DNA of 32,013 nucleotides from Deltaproteobacteria bacterium (GCA_016930795.1 JAFGFY010000202.1:1-32013), one strand, 5' to 3'. Shown: positions 16,285-24,232, numbered from the stretch's first letter. A program made the numbers and translations. Notes: generated from the letters alone by a model not told the origin.

Positions 16285-17620
16285 TCAACTTCTTCATATG
16301 CACTCGAAAAAGGCTTCCTTGTCCTTCAACACTTCTTACTTCTATTTCCATTCCAAATTCCCTGGCAATACCATGGGCGATGGAAAGGCCCAAGCCCGTT
16401 CCTTCACCCACCTCCTTGGTAGTGTAAAAAGGTTCCATGCATCGTTCCAAAACCTCTTGCGACATACCGATGCCGTTGTCCTCAACTTCGAGAATCGCGA
16501 TACCGGACGATACGTCGGAGATCAGGCGAACGAAGATATTCTTGTCATCGTTTGAAGGACTCTTCTTCTCGACGGCATACCGGGCGTTAGAGAGGAGATT
16601 AACCATGATCTGTTCGAACTTGTTTGGATTGATCCGTAACATGAGCGGATCATTGGGAAGGTCGACATGGAGTCGGATCCCGTGAACCCGGAACTGCTCT
16701 TGAAAAAAGGAGAGGGCCTTTTCGACAGGTTCGCGTATATCAATGGTTTCCGCTTCCTCGATTCCGTTCCGGACAAAGGCGCGCATGTTGTCGATGATGG
16801 CGGCGGCTCGCTTCACTTGAGAGATGATTTTTTGGGCCGCGCGGGCTTCTTCAGTATTATCTGCCTTTTCGTCGAAATACGCGTTCAAACCGTCTGCTGC
16901 CACCCGGATGATGGCCAGGGGCTGGTTGATCTCATGGGCGATGCCCGTGGCCATTTCGCCCATGGCGGTGAGTCTCCCTGCATGGACCACCTGAGCCTGT
17001 TTATCCCGAAGCGCCTCCTCTGTCCGTCTAATCCGGTCAAGAAGACGCGCGATGATCCACCAGACCAACGCGAGTAACATGAGGACGATCATTGCGCCGG
17101 CGATAAAGGATGTTTGAACGTCCTTCTCAAAATAATGGAAGACCTCACGGCTGTTGTGGAGAATGACGATACCCAGAAGCTCCCGTGAAACCTGGGAATA
17201 GATGGGCATTTCGGTGACAAAGAAGTCTTTATTCTCGACAGTTCCCCGGTCGATATCCAGCGATCCTTCAGGGGCGTCGACTGAGCTGTAATCCACGATG
17301 ACCTCAACGCGAAGGATGAAGGGGCTTCCCGAGTGGGGATCCGTGAGAACCAGAATCCGGTCCACGGTCCTCTCCAAGTCTTTAATGAGTGATTTCTCTT
17401 CGACTTGACCGGCCAGATCAAGAACATCCGGCAGAGAGACCACATATGGCTGGGCTAGGGCCCTTGCGGTGATTTCGGCCTTGGCTAAAAGCTGGGGCTC
17501 CAGCACCCGAAACCAGTAGATACCGATAAGCGCCTCTAATCCCAAGGCGAGAAAGAGAAAAAGAAGTGTCACGCGGGCCTTGAAATTCTGCCTTTTTATA
17601 CCTTGAAATTCATTCGCCAT
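16271..17620 (-). CDS. Membrane histidine kinase (NtrB/DctB-like core)
   Basis: 449 residues. TM1 (about 16-38), a periplasmic domain of about 130 residues with VDYSSVDAPEGSLDIDR and EMPIYSQVSRELLGIV, TM2 (about 172-194), a short coiled linker, HisKA with H229 in GIAHEINQPLAIIR, and HATPase with QIMVNLLSNARYAVEKK, DNGIGM and EGTGLGLSIAHGIAREFG. FYTTKEVGEGTGLGLS is the pattern of kinases feeding NtrC-like or atypical regulators. ATG 17620 is chosen; the longer frame to 17755 lies inside the upstream gene. It overlaps that gene's stop by 11 nt, so translation is probably coupled and the two proteins likely act together. The linked response regulator at 20527-21381 is the obvious candidate partner. 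Confidence 0.9.
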   Translation of the reverse strand: MANEFQGIKRQNFKARVTLLFLFLALGLEALIGIYWFRVLEPQLLAKAEITARALAQPYVVSLPDVLDLAGQVEEKSLIKDLERTVDRILVLTDPHSGSPFILRVEVIVDYSSVDAPEGSLDIDRGTVENKDFFVTEMPIYSQVSRELLGIVILHNSREVFHYFEKDVQTSFIAGAMIVLMLLALVWWIIARLLDRIRRTEEALRDKQAQVVHAGRLTAMGEMATGIAHEINQPLAIIRVAADGLNAYFDEKADNTEEARAAQKIISQVKRAAAIIDNMRAFVRNGIEEAETIDIREPVEKALSFFQEQFRVHGIRLHVDLPNDPLMLRINPNKFEQIMVNLLSNARYAVEKKSPSNDDKNIFVRLISDVSSGIAILEVEDNGIGMSQEVLERCMEPFYTTKEVGEGTGLGLSIAHGIAREFGMEIEVRSVEGQGSLFRVHMKKLTTSF

Positions 17621-18806
17621 ATTGCTTAGCGATTCTGAGAAAGAAGGGTTTGATGCGGATGCCGGAGAGATGCATGGCTTCGATATTAACATAGGGGACA
17701 ATACGATCCATAGTGACCATCCCGGAGGAGACGCCTCGCTCCACATCGCCGGCAAAAGGGGAGAAGACCACGGCCCGATGTTTTCGGCCGAGTCGGATCA
17801 GGATTTCGATTTCGTCTCCAGCCTGTTCGACCAGAAAGATGCCGGCAAGGGAAGGTTCAACCCTATCACTCAACTCGTCGATTCCGGCAATCTCAATTCG
17901 TATGGGAATATCTTGTATCTTTTTCACCCGTTCCAGATGGGTACGCATGCTTTCAGCCAGATCCTGCCGGTCTTGGTAGACCAACAGAAGTTGGAGGGCC
18001 CCGTCTGGTCCCATTTTTTCAGCAATGTCAGCGTCAGCCGCCAGAAGGCTGGGAAAGAGATCGAGTCCGGTCCAGGCCCGTCGATCTGCTGGCTTATCAG
18101 CTTTTAAATCATCCAGTCCTTCGACCAAACGATTTGCCCAGTCACGAACAATAAGTCTAAATTGCACGGCATTGGTTATTCGATTTGCCCAGTCAAAATA
18201 ACCTCTGTCGGGATCTTCACGGGTGTCTACCCAACGGGAAAGAATTTCACCGCTTACGGCATCATAAACCTCTAAAAACAATGTGGCTCGACCGGCTTGT
18301 CTGACATAGGAGCGGGAAAAGTATGGCGTATCAACATCAGGAGCGTATACATCCAAATTGATGATCCTAGGTTTAAAAAGGAGTGTATTTGAATCGGCTT
18401 GATCTACTTTGGTTAAGCCCCTCTTTTCTTGAAGCGCGCTATCAAATTCTTCATAGACAATCTTCCCCATGCTTTCTCTTATCCTGGTCATGTCCTTGTC
18501 AGTTACTCGCTGTGATAAGGCCATTTGGTTCCTATTGTAGTCTCGCTTCCAGTTCTTCCGAAAATTCACTTCAACCGGAGTAATTTGATACTTGCTATAT
18601 TCGGACCAGTCGATGCCTTCTTTGATTTGTTTTTCAGTATGCCTGGTAGATATTGTAACTGTCAGCCCATCCGTTGTCACATCACCCTTTTTCAAATCTC
18701 CTTCATCTGCTGCAAATGCAATACTCCCGCCAATTAGAGAAAATATTAAAATCAAAAGCCTAATGTGTTTAAATCGAAAAACTTGAGTATTTTTTAGTTT
18801 TTTCAT
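17610..18806 (-). CDS. Secreted two-domain protein: DUF3313-like plus YfiR-like
   Basis: 398 residues. A signal peptide (about 1-33, ending SIAFA before ADEG) has no lipobox. Residues about 60-230 resemble DUF3313 envelope proteins: GIDWSEYSKYQITPVEV, an ALQEKRGL helix, then an AGRATLFLEVYDAVSGEIL strand pair. From about 245 to the end it resembles YfiR/DUF4154: VFSPFAGDVERGVSSGMV, then VPYVNIEAMHLSGIRIKPF ending LRIAKQYGE. Both assignments are from remembered patterns and are moderate. AGGAG lies 9 nt before ATG 18806. The 5' half of the gene is visibly richer in A+T than the 3' half, with the change near the domain junction. Its coupling to the kinase suggests a periplasmic ligand or modulator for the kinase sensor domain. 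Confidence 0.65.
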   Translation of the reverse strand: MKKLKNTQVFRFKHIRLLILIFSLIGGSIAFAADEGDLKKGDVTTDGLTVTISTRHTEKQIKEGIDWSEYSKYQITPVEVNFRKNWKRDYNRNQMALSQRVTDKDMTRIRESMGKIVYEEFDSALQEKRGLTKVDQADSNTLLFKPRIINLDVYAPDVDTPYFSRSYVRQAGRATLFLEVYDAVSGEILSRWVDTREDPDRGYFDWANRITNAVQFRLIVRDWANRLVEGLDDLKADKPADRRAWTGLDLFPSLLAADADIAEKMGPDGALQLLLVYQDRQDLAESMRTHLERVKKIQDIPIRIEIAGIDELSDRVEPSLAGIFLVEQAGDEIEILIRLGRKHRAVVFSPFAGDVERGVSSGMVTMDRIVPYVNIEAMHLSGIRIKPFFLRIAKQYGE

Positions 18807-18860
18807 ATCGCGTATCTCCTATGGTTCTATGGGTTTATGGTTTAGATAAATGATCAATAA

Positions 18861-18887
18861 TCAATAGATGGTGATTGACCGTTTCAT
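18861..18887 (-). other. Eight-codon ORF with strong ribosome site
   Basis: Between the serpin and the DUF3313-like gene, AGGAGG lies 5 nt before an ATG opening MKRSITIY and a stop. It may be a remnant start or a mini-leader. Only the ribosome site makes it notable. Confidence 0.2.
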
Positions 18888-18914
18888 TTTAGCCTCCTAT
18901 TCTAAACCCCTGAT

Positions 18915-20252
18915 CTATCCATCTTCCGGATTGGTCATGCGGCCCGCAAACAGAATCGTCTCGGTCTCATAATCCATAATCAGGAAAATAAACGGTCGAT
19001 CTATTTGAAGCGGAACAGGGGGATCGGGAACTGCGGTTAGAGAAACGACAACCGCGGTGGCTGCAGCCGCCTCTGTGCCGTATTCGTCAACAGCAACAAA
19101 GGCCTTGTGAAATACTTCATCTATGAAAAGATCATGTGTCCCATCGATTCCCGAGAAGTCTGCAGCAGTAAACGCGTCAACCATGCCCATGGTTTGAAGG
19201 GTTTCTTTCAACTCATATTCAGCGATAAACTTCCATTTGGGGAGATAGATCGTAACGTTTGTGCTTGTCAGACCTTCCAGTATGACGCCGAGAGTCTCAG
19301 TGTCAAAGGTCTGCTCAAAGGCCTCAAATGTCCCTTCATCCGGCACGATGATCAACATGCCTGCCTCTTCTCCTTCATAGGGCAGGTCAATGGCCTGAAA
19401 TCCATCACCTGACATATAACGGAAAACCTCGGTCTGTTCCATCATGGACACAGTAACCTGACCTCCATCCAGTGCGTTGAATATCCCATCCGAGGTGGAC
19501 TCTTCATCAAACTGGTGGGACCATGACCCGTAGAAATATACGGCATTGGTCAGTACGAGCCTCGTTAGAGGGTCAATTGAACCCAAGGGGAGAAGGTCCT
19601 CAATCCTGCCGTATGTCTTATCTTCAACCCACTGGTTGATGATTCCACGGGATTCATCCGGGTGGTGGAGAAAATCGAGGAGGTTCATGGCCGCACCGTA
19701 ATTGACGGCCAGGAGGTCAAGGTAGTCATCCAGGAACGTGTAGGTCTTCTCGCCCCATATGCTATTTTCGATGGAGAGAATGAATTCTTCATCCTCGGTC
19801 TCCTGACCAAGGCTGCGTAGGTAAAGATCGAGTTTGTTGAAAGCAGGATGGAATTCCTCTTGTTCAAGGGTAAAATGAAGGGTATCAGCCATTTCATTCG
19901 CGGTGTTTCCGCGGGCCCCGGCCCAGGTCATGGCAAGAGCTACGGAGATGCTGTAGGGGGAGTAGAGTTGATTTCCAGCTTCCTCGCCCTGGCTGCGAAG
20001 CTCTTGGTAGAGATCAAGGGCGAACCGGCGGTTTCCTTGCAACAGGGCTTCATAATCATTGTCATTGACCTCGGGATTAAACTCCCGTCCAAGGTCGGAG
20101 GCCGCGACGGAAAATGAAGCGGATACTTTAGAGCCCTGATCCGCATTATCGCTTGAATCAGATCGGCACCCAAAGAGTCCCATGGACAAGACAAGACTCA
20201 AAACTAAGATTGGCATCAGAAGTTTTACGGATTCGACGGTCTTATCACACAT
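18915..20252 (-). CDS. Serpin-family protease inhibitor, predicted lipoprotein
   Basis: 445 residues. A signal sequence with a lipobox (LFGC, C29) predicts a lipid-anchored envelope protein, followed by a short linker rich in Ser and Asp. The serpin fold is clear from NSIWGEKTYTFLDDYLDLL, VLTNAVYFYGSW, KWKFIAEYELKETLQTMGM and the C-terminal IDRPFIFLIMDYETETILFAGR. The reactive-centre hinge EYGTEAAAAT (390-399) has the small-residue pattern of inhibitory serpins. Counting P8 as T399 puts P1 at T406 with L405 at P2 and A407 at P1', which suggests an elastase- or subtilisin-like target. The second ATG (20252) fits the spacing from AAAGGAGG; the frame to 20414 is not needed. It lies between a response regulator and the YfiR-like/kinase pair, a setting I do not recognise. 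Confidence 0.9.
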   Translation of the reverse strand: MCDKTVESVKLLMPILVLSLVLSMGLFGCRSDSSDNADQGSKVSASFSVAASDLGREFNPEVNDNDYEALLQGNRRFALDLYQELRSQGEEAGNQLYSPYSISVALAMTWAGARGNTANEMADTLHFTLEQEEFHPAFNKLDLYLRSLGQETEDEEFILSIENSIWGEKTYTFLDDYLDLLAVNYGAAMNLLDFLHHPDESRGIINQWVEDKTYGRIEDLLPLGSIDPLTRLVLTNAVYFYGSWSHQFDEESTSDGIFNALDGGQVTVSMMEQTEVFRYMSGDGFQAIDLPYEGEEAGMLIIVPDEGTFEAFEQTFDTETLGVILEGLTSTNVTIYLPKWKFIAEYELKETLQTMGMVDAFTAADFSGIDGTHDLFIDEVFHKAFVAVDEYGTEAAAATAVVVSLTAVPDPPVPLQIDRPFIFLIMDYETETILFAGRMTNPEDG

Positions 20253-20416
20253 CATTCCCCTCCTTTGTGTAAATCGGTGCTTAGGTTTTCGTCTAAAATG
20301 TGTATTCGATGTGTCCCGGAAACGCTTAGAGTTAAACCAATATGGTTTCTTCAGACACCTGGTATTGTTGAAAATAGAGGCTCTCCATACACTATCGGCC
20401 TGAACAACGCACACCT

Positions 20417-20448
20417 ATAATATCCTATGGAGCGGATTCTATTGTCAA
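20417..20448 (-). promoter_or_regulatory. Candidate promoter for the serpin gene
   Basis: On the minus strand a perfect TTGACA (20443-20448) and TATTAT (20417-20422) are 20 nt apart, or 17-18 nt if the overlapping AGGATA/GATATT is the -10. The leader to the serpin start would be about 160 nt. The 274-nt gap between serpin and regulator otherwise shows nothing clear. Confidence 0.4.
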
Positions 20449-20526
20449 AACCTTGATCGGTCGAATTTGTGTCAATGTCGGACAAAAATGGTCAAAACGT
20501 CGATTATGGCACCATCTTTGCTGCCA

Positions 20527-21381
20527 CTATGATGAGGGTAGGTTTTGTATCAGATTTTCCAAGGCGTGGATTTTATTCTCCAATTCCTTTTTCATTTCAG
20601 GATGGTCCGAGCAATGGGACAGGACAAAATATCCCGTGTCCAGGACATCTTCCGTTCGTGGATTCGCGGGGAGTGACGCAACCTTCAGGTACCGATCCAT
20701 GGTCCGGGTGCGATAGGTCCCATCAGTGTCGATGGATGCGGTCCAGATTCCGCTTTCCTCGGCCAGATCGATCTTGGTCTGCCGGGTCGCCTGTTTCCAA
20801 CACCGAAGGGCATAACTCATGGTCTCCACGAGGGACTCTCGAACGCGGATTCGGTAAAGTTCTCCCTGGACCTGTTTCCGTTCATCGATTTCGCGTTCCA
20901 GGGCTTTCTCTAATTGTCCTCGAAGCTCGGTCAGTTCCCGGTTGGCCTTTTCGAGGTGCTCCTGTCTTTCCCGAACTGCCCGGACCAGGTCGCGTCTTTC
21001 GATTCCTTTCTGGACGGCCACATCCAGCTCATCCACTCCCACGGGTTTGCGGAGATAATTGATGGCGCCGAGGCGCATGGCCTCAATGGCCGTATCCACA
21101 CCGCCATGGCCCGTAAGAACAATGGACTGGAGATCAGTGTCAATACCGGCGGCGCGTCGGATGAGTTCGATACCGTCCATGCCCGGCATTCTAATGTCGA
21201 CCACCAGGACGTCAATCCTTTCCTGCCGAAGAAGATCCAGGGCGTCTTCACCGGACAGGGCCGTGAAAACCTGGTACATGCGTTTCGTTAGTTGCCAATC
21301 CACGGATTCCAAAAAGTCGGGTTCGTCGTCGACGATCAAAATCCGTCCCCTATGACTTGTCTCAGCCTTTTTGACCGGCAC
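20527..21381 (-). CDS. Response regulator with coiled coil and uncharacterised C-terminal domain
   Basis: 284 residues. The receiver domain has D18/D19, phospho-acceptor D62 in VVDIRMPGMDG, T in VLTGHGG and K112 in YLRKPVG, an NtrC-like receiver. A charged coiled coil (about 125-168) follows. The C-terminal part (about 170-284) has no recognisable DNA-binding or sigma-54 module; it includes KIDLAEESGIWTASIDTDG and RTMDRYLKVASLP, then VLDTGYFVLSHC. I recall such a C-terminal segment with kinases and regulators in Deltaproteobacteria, unnamed. GTG 21381 has AGGAG 8 nt upstream. It heads the minus-strand block and probably pairs with the kinase at 16271-17620. The gene is visibly richer in G+C than its surroundings. 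Confidence 0.85.
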   Translation of the reverse strand: MPVKKAETSHRGRILIVDDEPDFLESVDWQLTKRMYQVFTALSGEDALDLLRQERIDVLVVDIRMPGMDGIELIRRAAGIDTDLQSIVLTGHGGVDTAIEAMRLGAINYLRKPVGVDELDVAVQKGIERRDLVRAVRERQEHLEKANRELTELRGQLEKALEREIDERKQVQGELYRIRVRESLVETMSYALRCWKQATRQTKIDLAEESGIWTASIDTDGTYRTRTMDRYLKVASLPANPRTEDVLDTGYFVLSHCSDHPEMKKELENKIHALENLIQNLPSS

Positions 21382-21557
21382 GGGCTTCTCTCCTCTTTAT
21401 CCGCTCCTGCTCCAGGGCCCAAAAACGTTCGAGTTATGGAATCGCGAACAGATATAAATCATTTTGGTTCGATTATGCCCCATTTTTTAAAGTATCCATT
21501 AAGGATAGGCCCAAATAAGAGCTAAAATCAAGAGAAGATATGGTTTTTTTGTATTGC

Positions 21558-21571
21558 ACGTTTCGAAACGT
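21558..21571. promoter_or_regulatory. 14-bp perfect palindrome
   Basis: ACGTTTCGAAACGT lies in the divergent gap between the response regulator and the 93-residue gene, 5 nt before the Pho-like repeats. It has the form of a dimeric repressor operator; the protein is unknown. Confidence 0.4.
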
Positions 21572-21575
21572 TGCC

Positions 21576-21607
21576 TTAACCCGTTGTTAACTCATCAAAT
21601 TCTAACA
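21576..21607 (+). promoter_or_regulatory. Pho-box-like repeats before the 93-aa gene and arsC
   Basis: TTAACC (21576) and TTAACT (21587) are 11 nt apart; a perfect CTAACA follows at 21602, off phase by 4 nt. Less regular than the other arrays. The rest of the 340-nt gap (21382-21721) holds a palindrome at 21558 and a hairpin at 21656-21681. Confidence 0.45.
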
Positions 21608-21655
21608 AAAGACAAACGACCGTTGAATGTGACGTGTATACATTTTATCGAACAA

Positions 21656-21681
21656 GGAAGGGCTTTTTTGTAGCCTCTTCC
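21656..21681 (+). other. Hairpin in the leader of the 93-aa gene
   Basis: GGAAGGGC (21656-21663) pairs with GCC and CTTCC (21673-21681) with a small bulge, and the loop is T-rich. It sits 40 nt before the start codon and could affect translation or stability. Confidence 0.3.
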
Positions 21682-21721
21682 GTATCAGACTTGCACCTAC
21701 TCATGACTTTGGAGGATGATA

Positions 21722-22003
21722 ATGGAAAAGAGAAGAGAGGTCGTTCGTTCATTATCTGTTTTCAATTTGAATGCGAATAAGACCCCAAATTTGCCTGATA
21801 ACACATCGGCCAGGATTATGTTTGTCTATGATAAACTAAACAATATCAGAGAATACAAGATATTGGATTCCGCCATGACTGAAGAAATGGGCCGCCAAAT
21901 ACGGTCGTGGCTGGAAGATAATATTGAGATCGACGATGTGATCCATGGACTGAATTCAAACGACATCAACGCTGATGATTACAAAAAGGCCGTAGGGAGT
22001 TAG
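21722..22003 (+). CDS. Hypothetical protein, 93 aa
   Basis: No family recognised. The protein is soluble and mixed alpha/beta by eye: SARIMFVYDKLNNIREYKI suggests two strands and is followed by an acidic helical half (MTEEMGRQIRSWLEDNIEID). GGAGG lies 6 nt before ATG 21722; ATG 21716 abuts that site and is unlikely. It is followed after 30 nt by the arsenate reductase and preceded by Pho-like repeats, so it is probably co-induced with arsC under phosphate starvation. No cysteine pair or metal site is present to suggest a direct arsenic role. Confidence 0.7.
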   Translation: MEKRREVVRSLSVFNLNANKTPNLPDNTSARIMFVYDKLNNIREYKILDSAMTEEMGRQIRSWLEDNIEIDDVIHGLNSNDINADDYKKAVGS

Positions 22004-22033
22004 ATACCGGTCGAAAGCGCAAAGAGAGATGTG

Positions 22034-22468
22034 ATGAAGAACAAAAAAGAACAGAAGAAAGTCCTGTTTATTTGTACGCATAACTCAGCACGCTCCCAGA
22101 TTGCTGAAGGCCTGATGAACACTTTTTTCGGAGACGATTACATCGCATGGAGCGCCGGAATCGAGCCCACTCAGGTGAACCCATACGCGATTAAGGTGAT
22201 GGAGGAGGTCGGCATCGATGTGACCGGTCATCATTCAAAGGGTATGGAGTCATTTTTGGACCAGGATTTTGATTATGTAATAACGGTTTGCGACCACGCT
22301 AACGAGGCCTGTCCCTATTTCCCAGGAGGGAAAGAGCGTATTCATAAAGGTTTCGAAGACCCCACCTTGATTGAAGGCCCTGAAGAGGCAAAACTATCCG
22401 GTTTCAGGCGAGCAAGGGATAAAATCAAGGCGTGGCTTGAAGAGTTCTGTTCGCCCCGTCATGGATGA
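22034..22468 (+). CDS. arsC: Thioredoxin-coupled arsenate reductase (LMW phosphatase fold)
   Basis: 144-residue cytoplasmic enzyme reducing arsenate to arsenite with thioredoxin. The P-loop is C14-THNSA-R20 followed by SQ. C86 and C93 lie in VCDHANEACPYFPG, and D109 in FEDPT. The spacings C14-C86 (72), C86-C93 (7) and C14-D109 (95) equal those of S. aureus ArsC (C10, C82, C89, D105), so the three-cysteine relay is intact and this is not a plain tyrosine phosphatase. ATG 22034 is preferred to GTG 22031 by distance from GAGAG. No arsenite exporter or ArsR is present. Its place among phosphate-uptake genes fits arsenate entry through phosphate transporters. Confidence 0.92.
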   Translation: MKNKKEQKKVLFICTHNSARSQIAEGLMNTFFGDDYIAWSAGIEPTQVNPYAIKVMEEVGIDVTGHHSKGMESFLDQDFDYVITVCDHANEACPYFPGGKERIHKGFEDPTLIEGPEEAKLSGFRRARDKIKAWLEEFCSPRHG

Positions 22469-22509
22469 CATATTCCGTTGCCGGGTAAAAAGTATGAACA
22501 CACCTAAAT

Positions 22510-22556
22510 CTAACCTTTCTCTAACATTTTCATAACACGCTAACCATTTACTGACA
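22510..22556 (+). promoter_or_regulatory. Composite Pho box array upstream of the porin
   Basis: CTAACC (22510), CTAACA (22521) and ATAACA (22532) are at 11-nt steps; then CTAACC (22540) and CTGACA (22551) form a second 11-nt pair shifted by 8 nt. About 270 nt of leader follow before the porin start, with hairpins at 22628-22645 and 22706-22721 and a doubtful 30-codon ORF at 22626-22718. Confidence 0.75.
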
Positions 22557-22826
22557 TTGGGCGGATATCCTCATCATCAGCTGACATTTCCTTAATAAAA
22601 GATCAGTGTTCAGCAGGAAAAGGTGTATGGAACCTGGAGGTTTCCTAAGGAATATCGCGAACACTCTAAATTTGAATTTATACAATTTCTTCTTAAAGAA
22701 ACAGTCCTCAGGAACGTGAGGGGAAGTGAGGATCGCCTTTTCAGTGTAGAATTTGGCGGAGTGTACAAGAACATCTTTATAAGAAAGGATAATATAAAAA
22801 AATTTCAAAAGGAACGAGGAGGAAAA

Positions 22827-24227
22827 ATGAAAAAAACAATAATGATTTTGTTTGTATGGAGTCTTTTTGTTGGTATTGCCAATACTCCAGTGATGGCTGG
22901 AGAGGTGGATATTCTCATTAAAAAACTTGTTGAAAAGGAGATCCTTACCCCCTCGGATGCCGAGGCACTTCTGAAGGAGATGCAGAAGGAAGGCGAAAGG
23001 GAAAAAGGTAACATCAGAGAGGTTGCGGCGGAAACATCAAAGGAAGAAGTCCGAGAATTTAAGGAAGAGGTCCAACAAGTCAAAGCGCAACGCCAAGAAG
23101 AAATGGTCAAGGAGATACAAGATAAACAACCGGCAGTACCCAAAGGTCTTAAGGGAGTCAGTGTAGAGATGCTTTCATATTTGGATTATTCAAATGGAGA
23201 GATCCCTGAGTCAAATGACGGGACAAGTGACCTGAACCAGTTCAAGATCACCAGGGGATATGTCACAATCAAGAAAGAGATCAGGCCCTGGTTTCACGCG
23301 CGAGTTACAATGGATACTCACCAGGACGATGTAGAAGATTGGAAAGTGAGACTGAAATATACCTATGCGGAACTCAGGCCACCCGATTTCGGGTTTTTGA
23401 CGGACATGAAATCTGAAATAGGAATAGGACACATGCCGTTACTGGATTTTGAAGAGCACATGAATCCCTATCGTATGCAGGGCACAATGGCCATCGAACG
23501 CGCAGGGACCCTTAATTCCGCGGATATCGGTGTGAGTCTTCGCGGATATTTCGGCGGGAAGCTGGAAGACGCTGAGGAGAGAACGGGGAGCCACCACTAT
23601 GACGGGAAGTATGGCAGCTGGCACCTGGGAATCTACAATGGACCAGGGTACCACGCCAGCGAGAACAATAGCAATAAGCCCTTTGAAGCACGGCTTACAT
23701 TGCGCCCTTTGTCTGAGGTTATCCCTGGTCTCCAGTTGACTTATTTCGGTATACTCGCCGGCAAGGGGAATGAAGGTAACAATCCTGCGGGGGTTTTTCC
23801 GGACTATGAGGTCAACATGGGAATGTTGAGCTACGAGAATCCGCGACTGACTCTTATCGGTGAGTACTTTACAACCGAAGGGAACAAGAGCGGGACATGG
23901 GTTGACGCTCAAGGCCGAGCCTTGAAGACTAAGGGTTATTCCTTGTTCGGAAATCTAAAGCTTCCTATTTTAGATAATAAAATATCTCTGTTCGGGCGCT
24001 ATGATCATTTCGATCAGGATGATAATGGTATGATAGCCATTGATGCAGACTATGATATGGTCATAGGGGGTCTTGCCTACGATTTTTACAAAGGAAATAC
24101 TTTTATGCTGGCATATGAAACAACTGATTATGGTCCGAACGCGGGTAAGAAAGGGAAACTCCCTGTGCCAGATAACCATCTTGGCGATGAGAAGAAGTTA
24201 CAGGCGGTTTTTCAGATAAAATTCTAG
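22827..24227 (+). CDS. Outer-membrane porin, OprO/OprP (phosphate-selective) type
   Basis: 466 residues. A signal peptide (about 1-24, ending TPVMA before GEVD) is followed by a charged coiled coil (about 25-110) with ILTPSDAEALLKEMQ, the usual N-terminal element of this porin family. A beta-barrel follows (about 115-466) with alternating strands such as FKITRGYVTIKKEIRPWFHA and GYSLFGNLKLPILDNKIS, ending in aromatic QAVFQIKF as outer-membrane barrels do. ATG 22827 has GAGGAGG upstream; the longer frame to 22623 has no signal sequence. The Pho-type array upstream supports phosphate or polyphosphate uptake across the outer membrane. Anion selectivity itself cannot be read. Confidence 0.87.
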   Translation: MKKTIMILFVWSLFVGIANTPVMAGEVDILIKKLVEKEILTPSDAEALLKEMQKEGEREKGNIREVAAETSKEEVREFKEEVQQVKAQRQEEMVKEIQDKQPAVPKGLKGVSVEMLSYLDYSNGEIPESNDGTSDLNQFKITRGYVTIKKEIRPWFHARVTMDTHQDDVEDWKVRLKYTYAELRPPDFGFLTDMKSEIGIGHMPLLDFEEHMNPYRMQGTMAIERAGTLNSADIGVSLRGYFGGKLEDAEERTGSHHYDGKYGSWHLGIYNGPGYHASENNSNKPFEARLTLRPLSEVIPGLQLTYFGILAGKGNEGNNPAGVFPDYEVNMGMLSYENPRLTLIGEYFTTEGNKSGTWVDAQGRALKTKGYSLFGNLKLPILDNKISLFGRYDHFDQDDNGMIAIDADYDMVIGGLAYDFYKGNTFMLAYETTDYGPNAGKKGKLPVPDNHLGDEKKLQAVFQIKF

Positions 24228-24232
24228 TATTG

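Noticed and set aside
20469-21062. 197-codon plus-strand frame opposite the response regulator
   Set aside because: Pro/Arg/Gly-rich translation typical of an antisense frame in G+C-rich DNA; the minus-strand receiver motifs are unambiguous.
16271-21381. Minus-strand block as a phage or transposon insertion
   Set aside because: No integrase, transposase, inverted ends or tRNA target is visible; only gene content and composition set it apart.
22626-22718. 30-codon ORF in the porin leader
   Set aside because: Only a weak ribosome site and a low-complexity translation; the leader hairpins explain the region as well.
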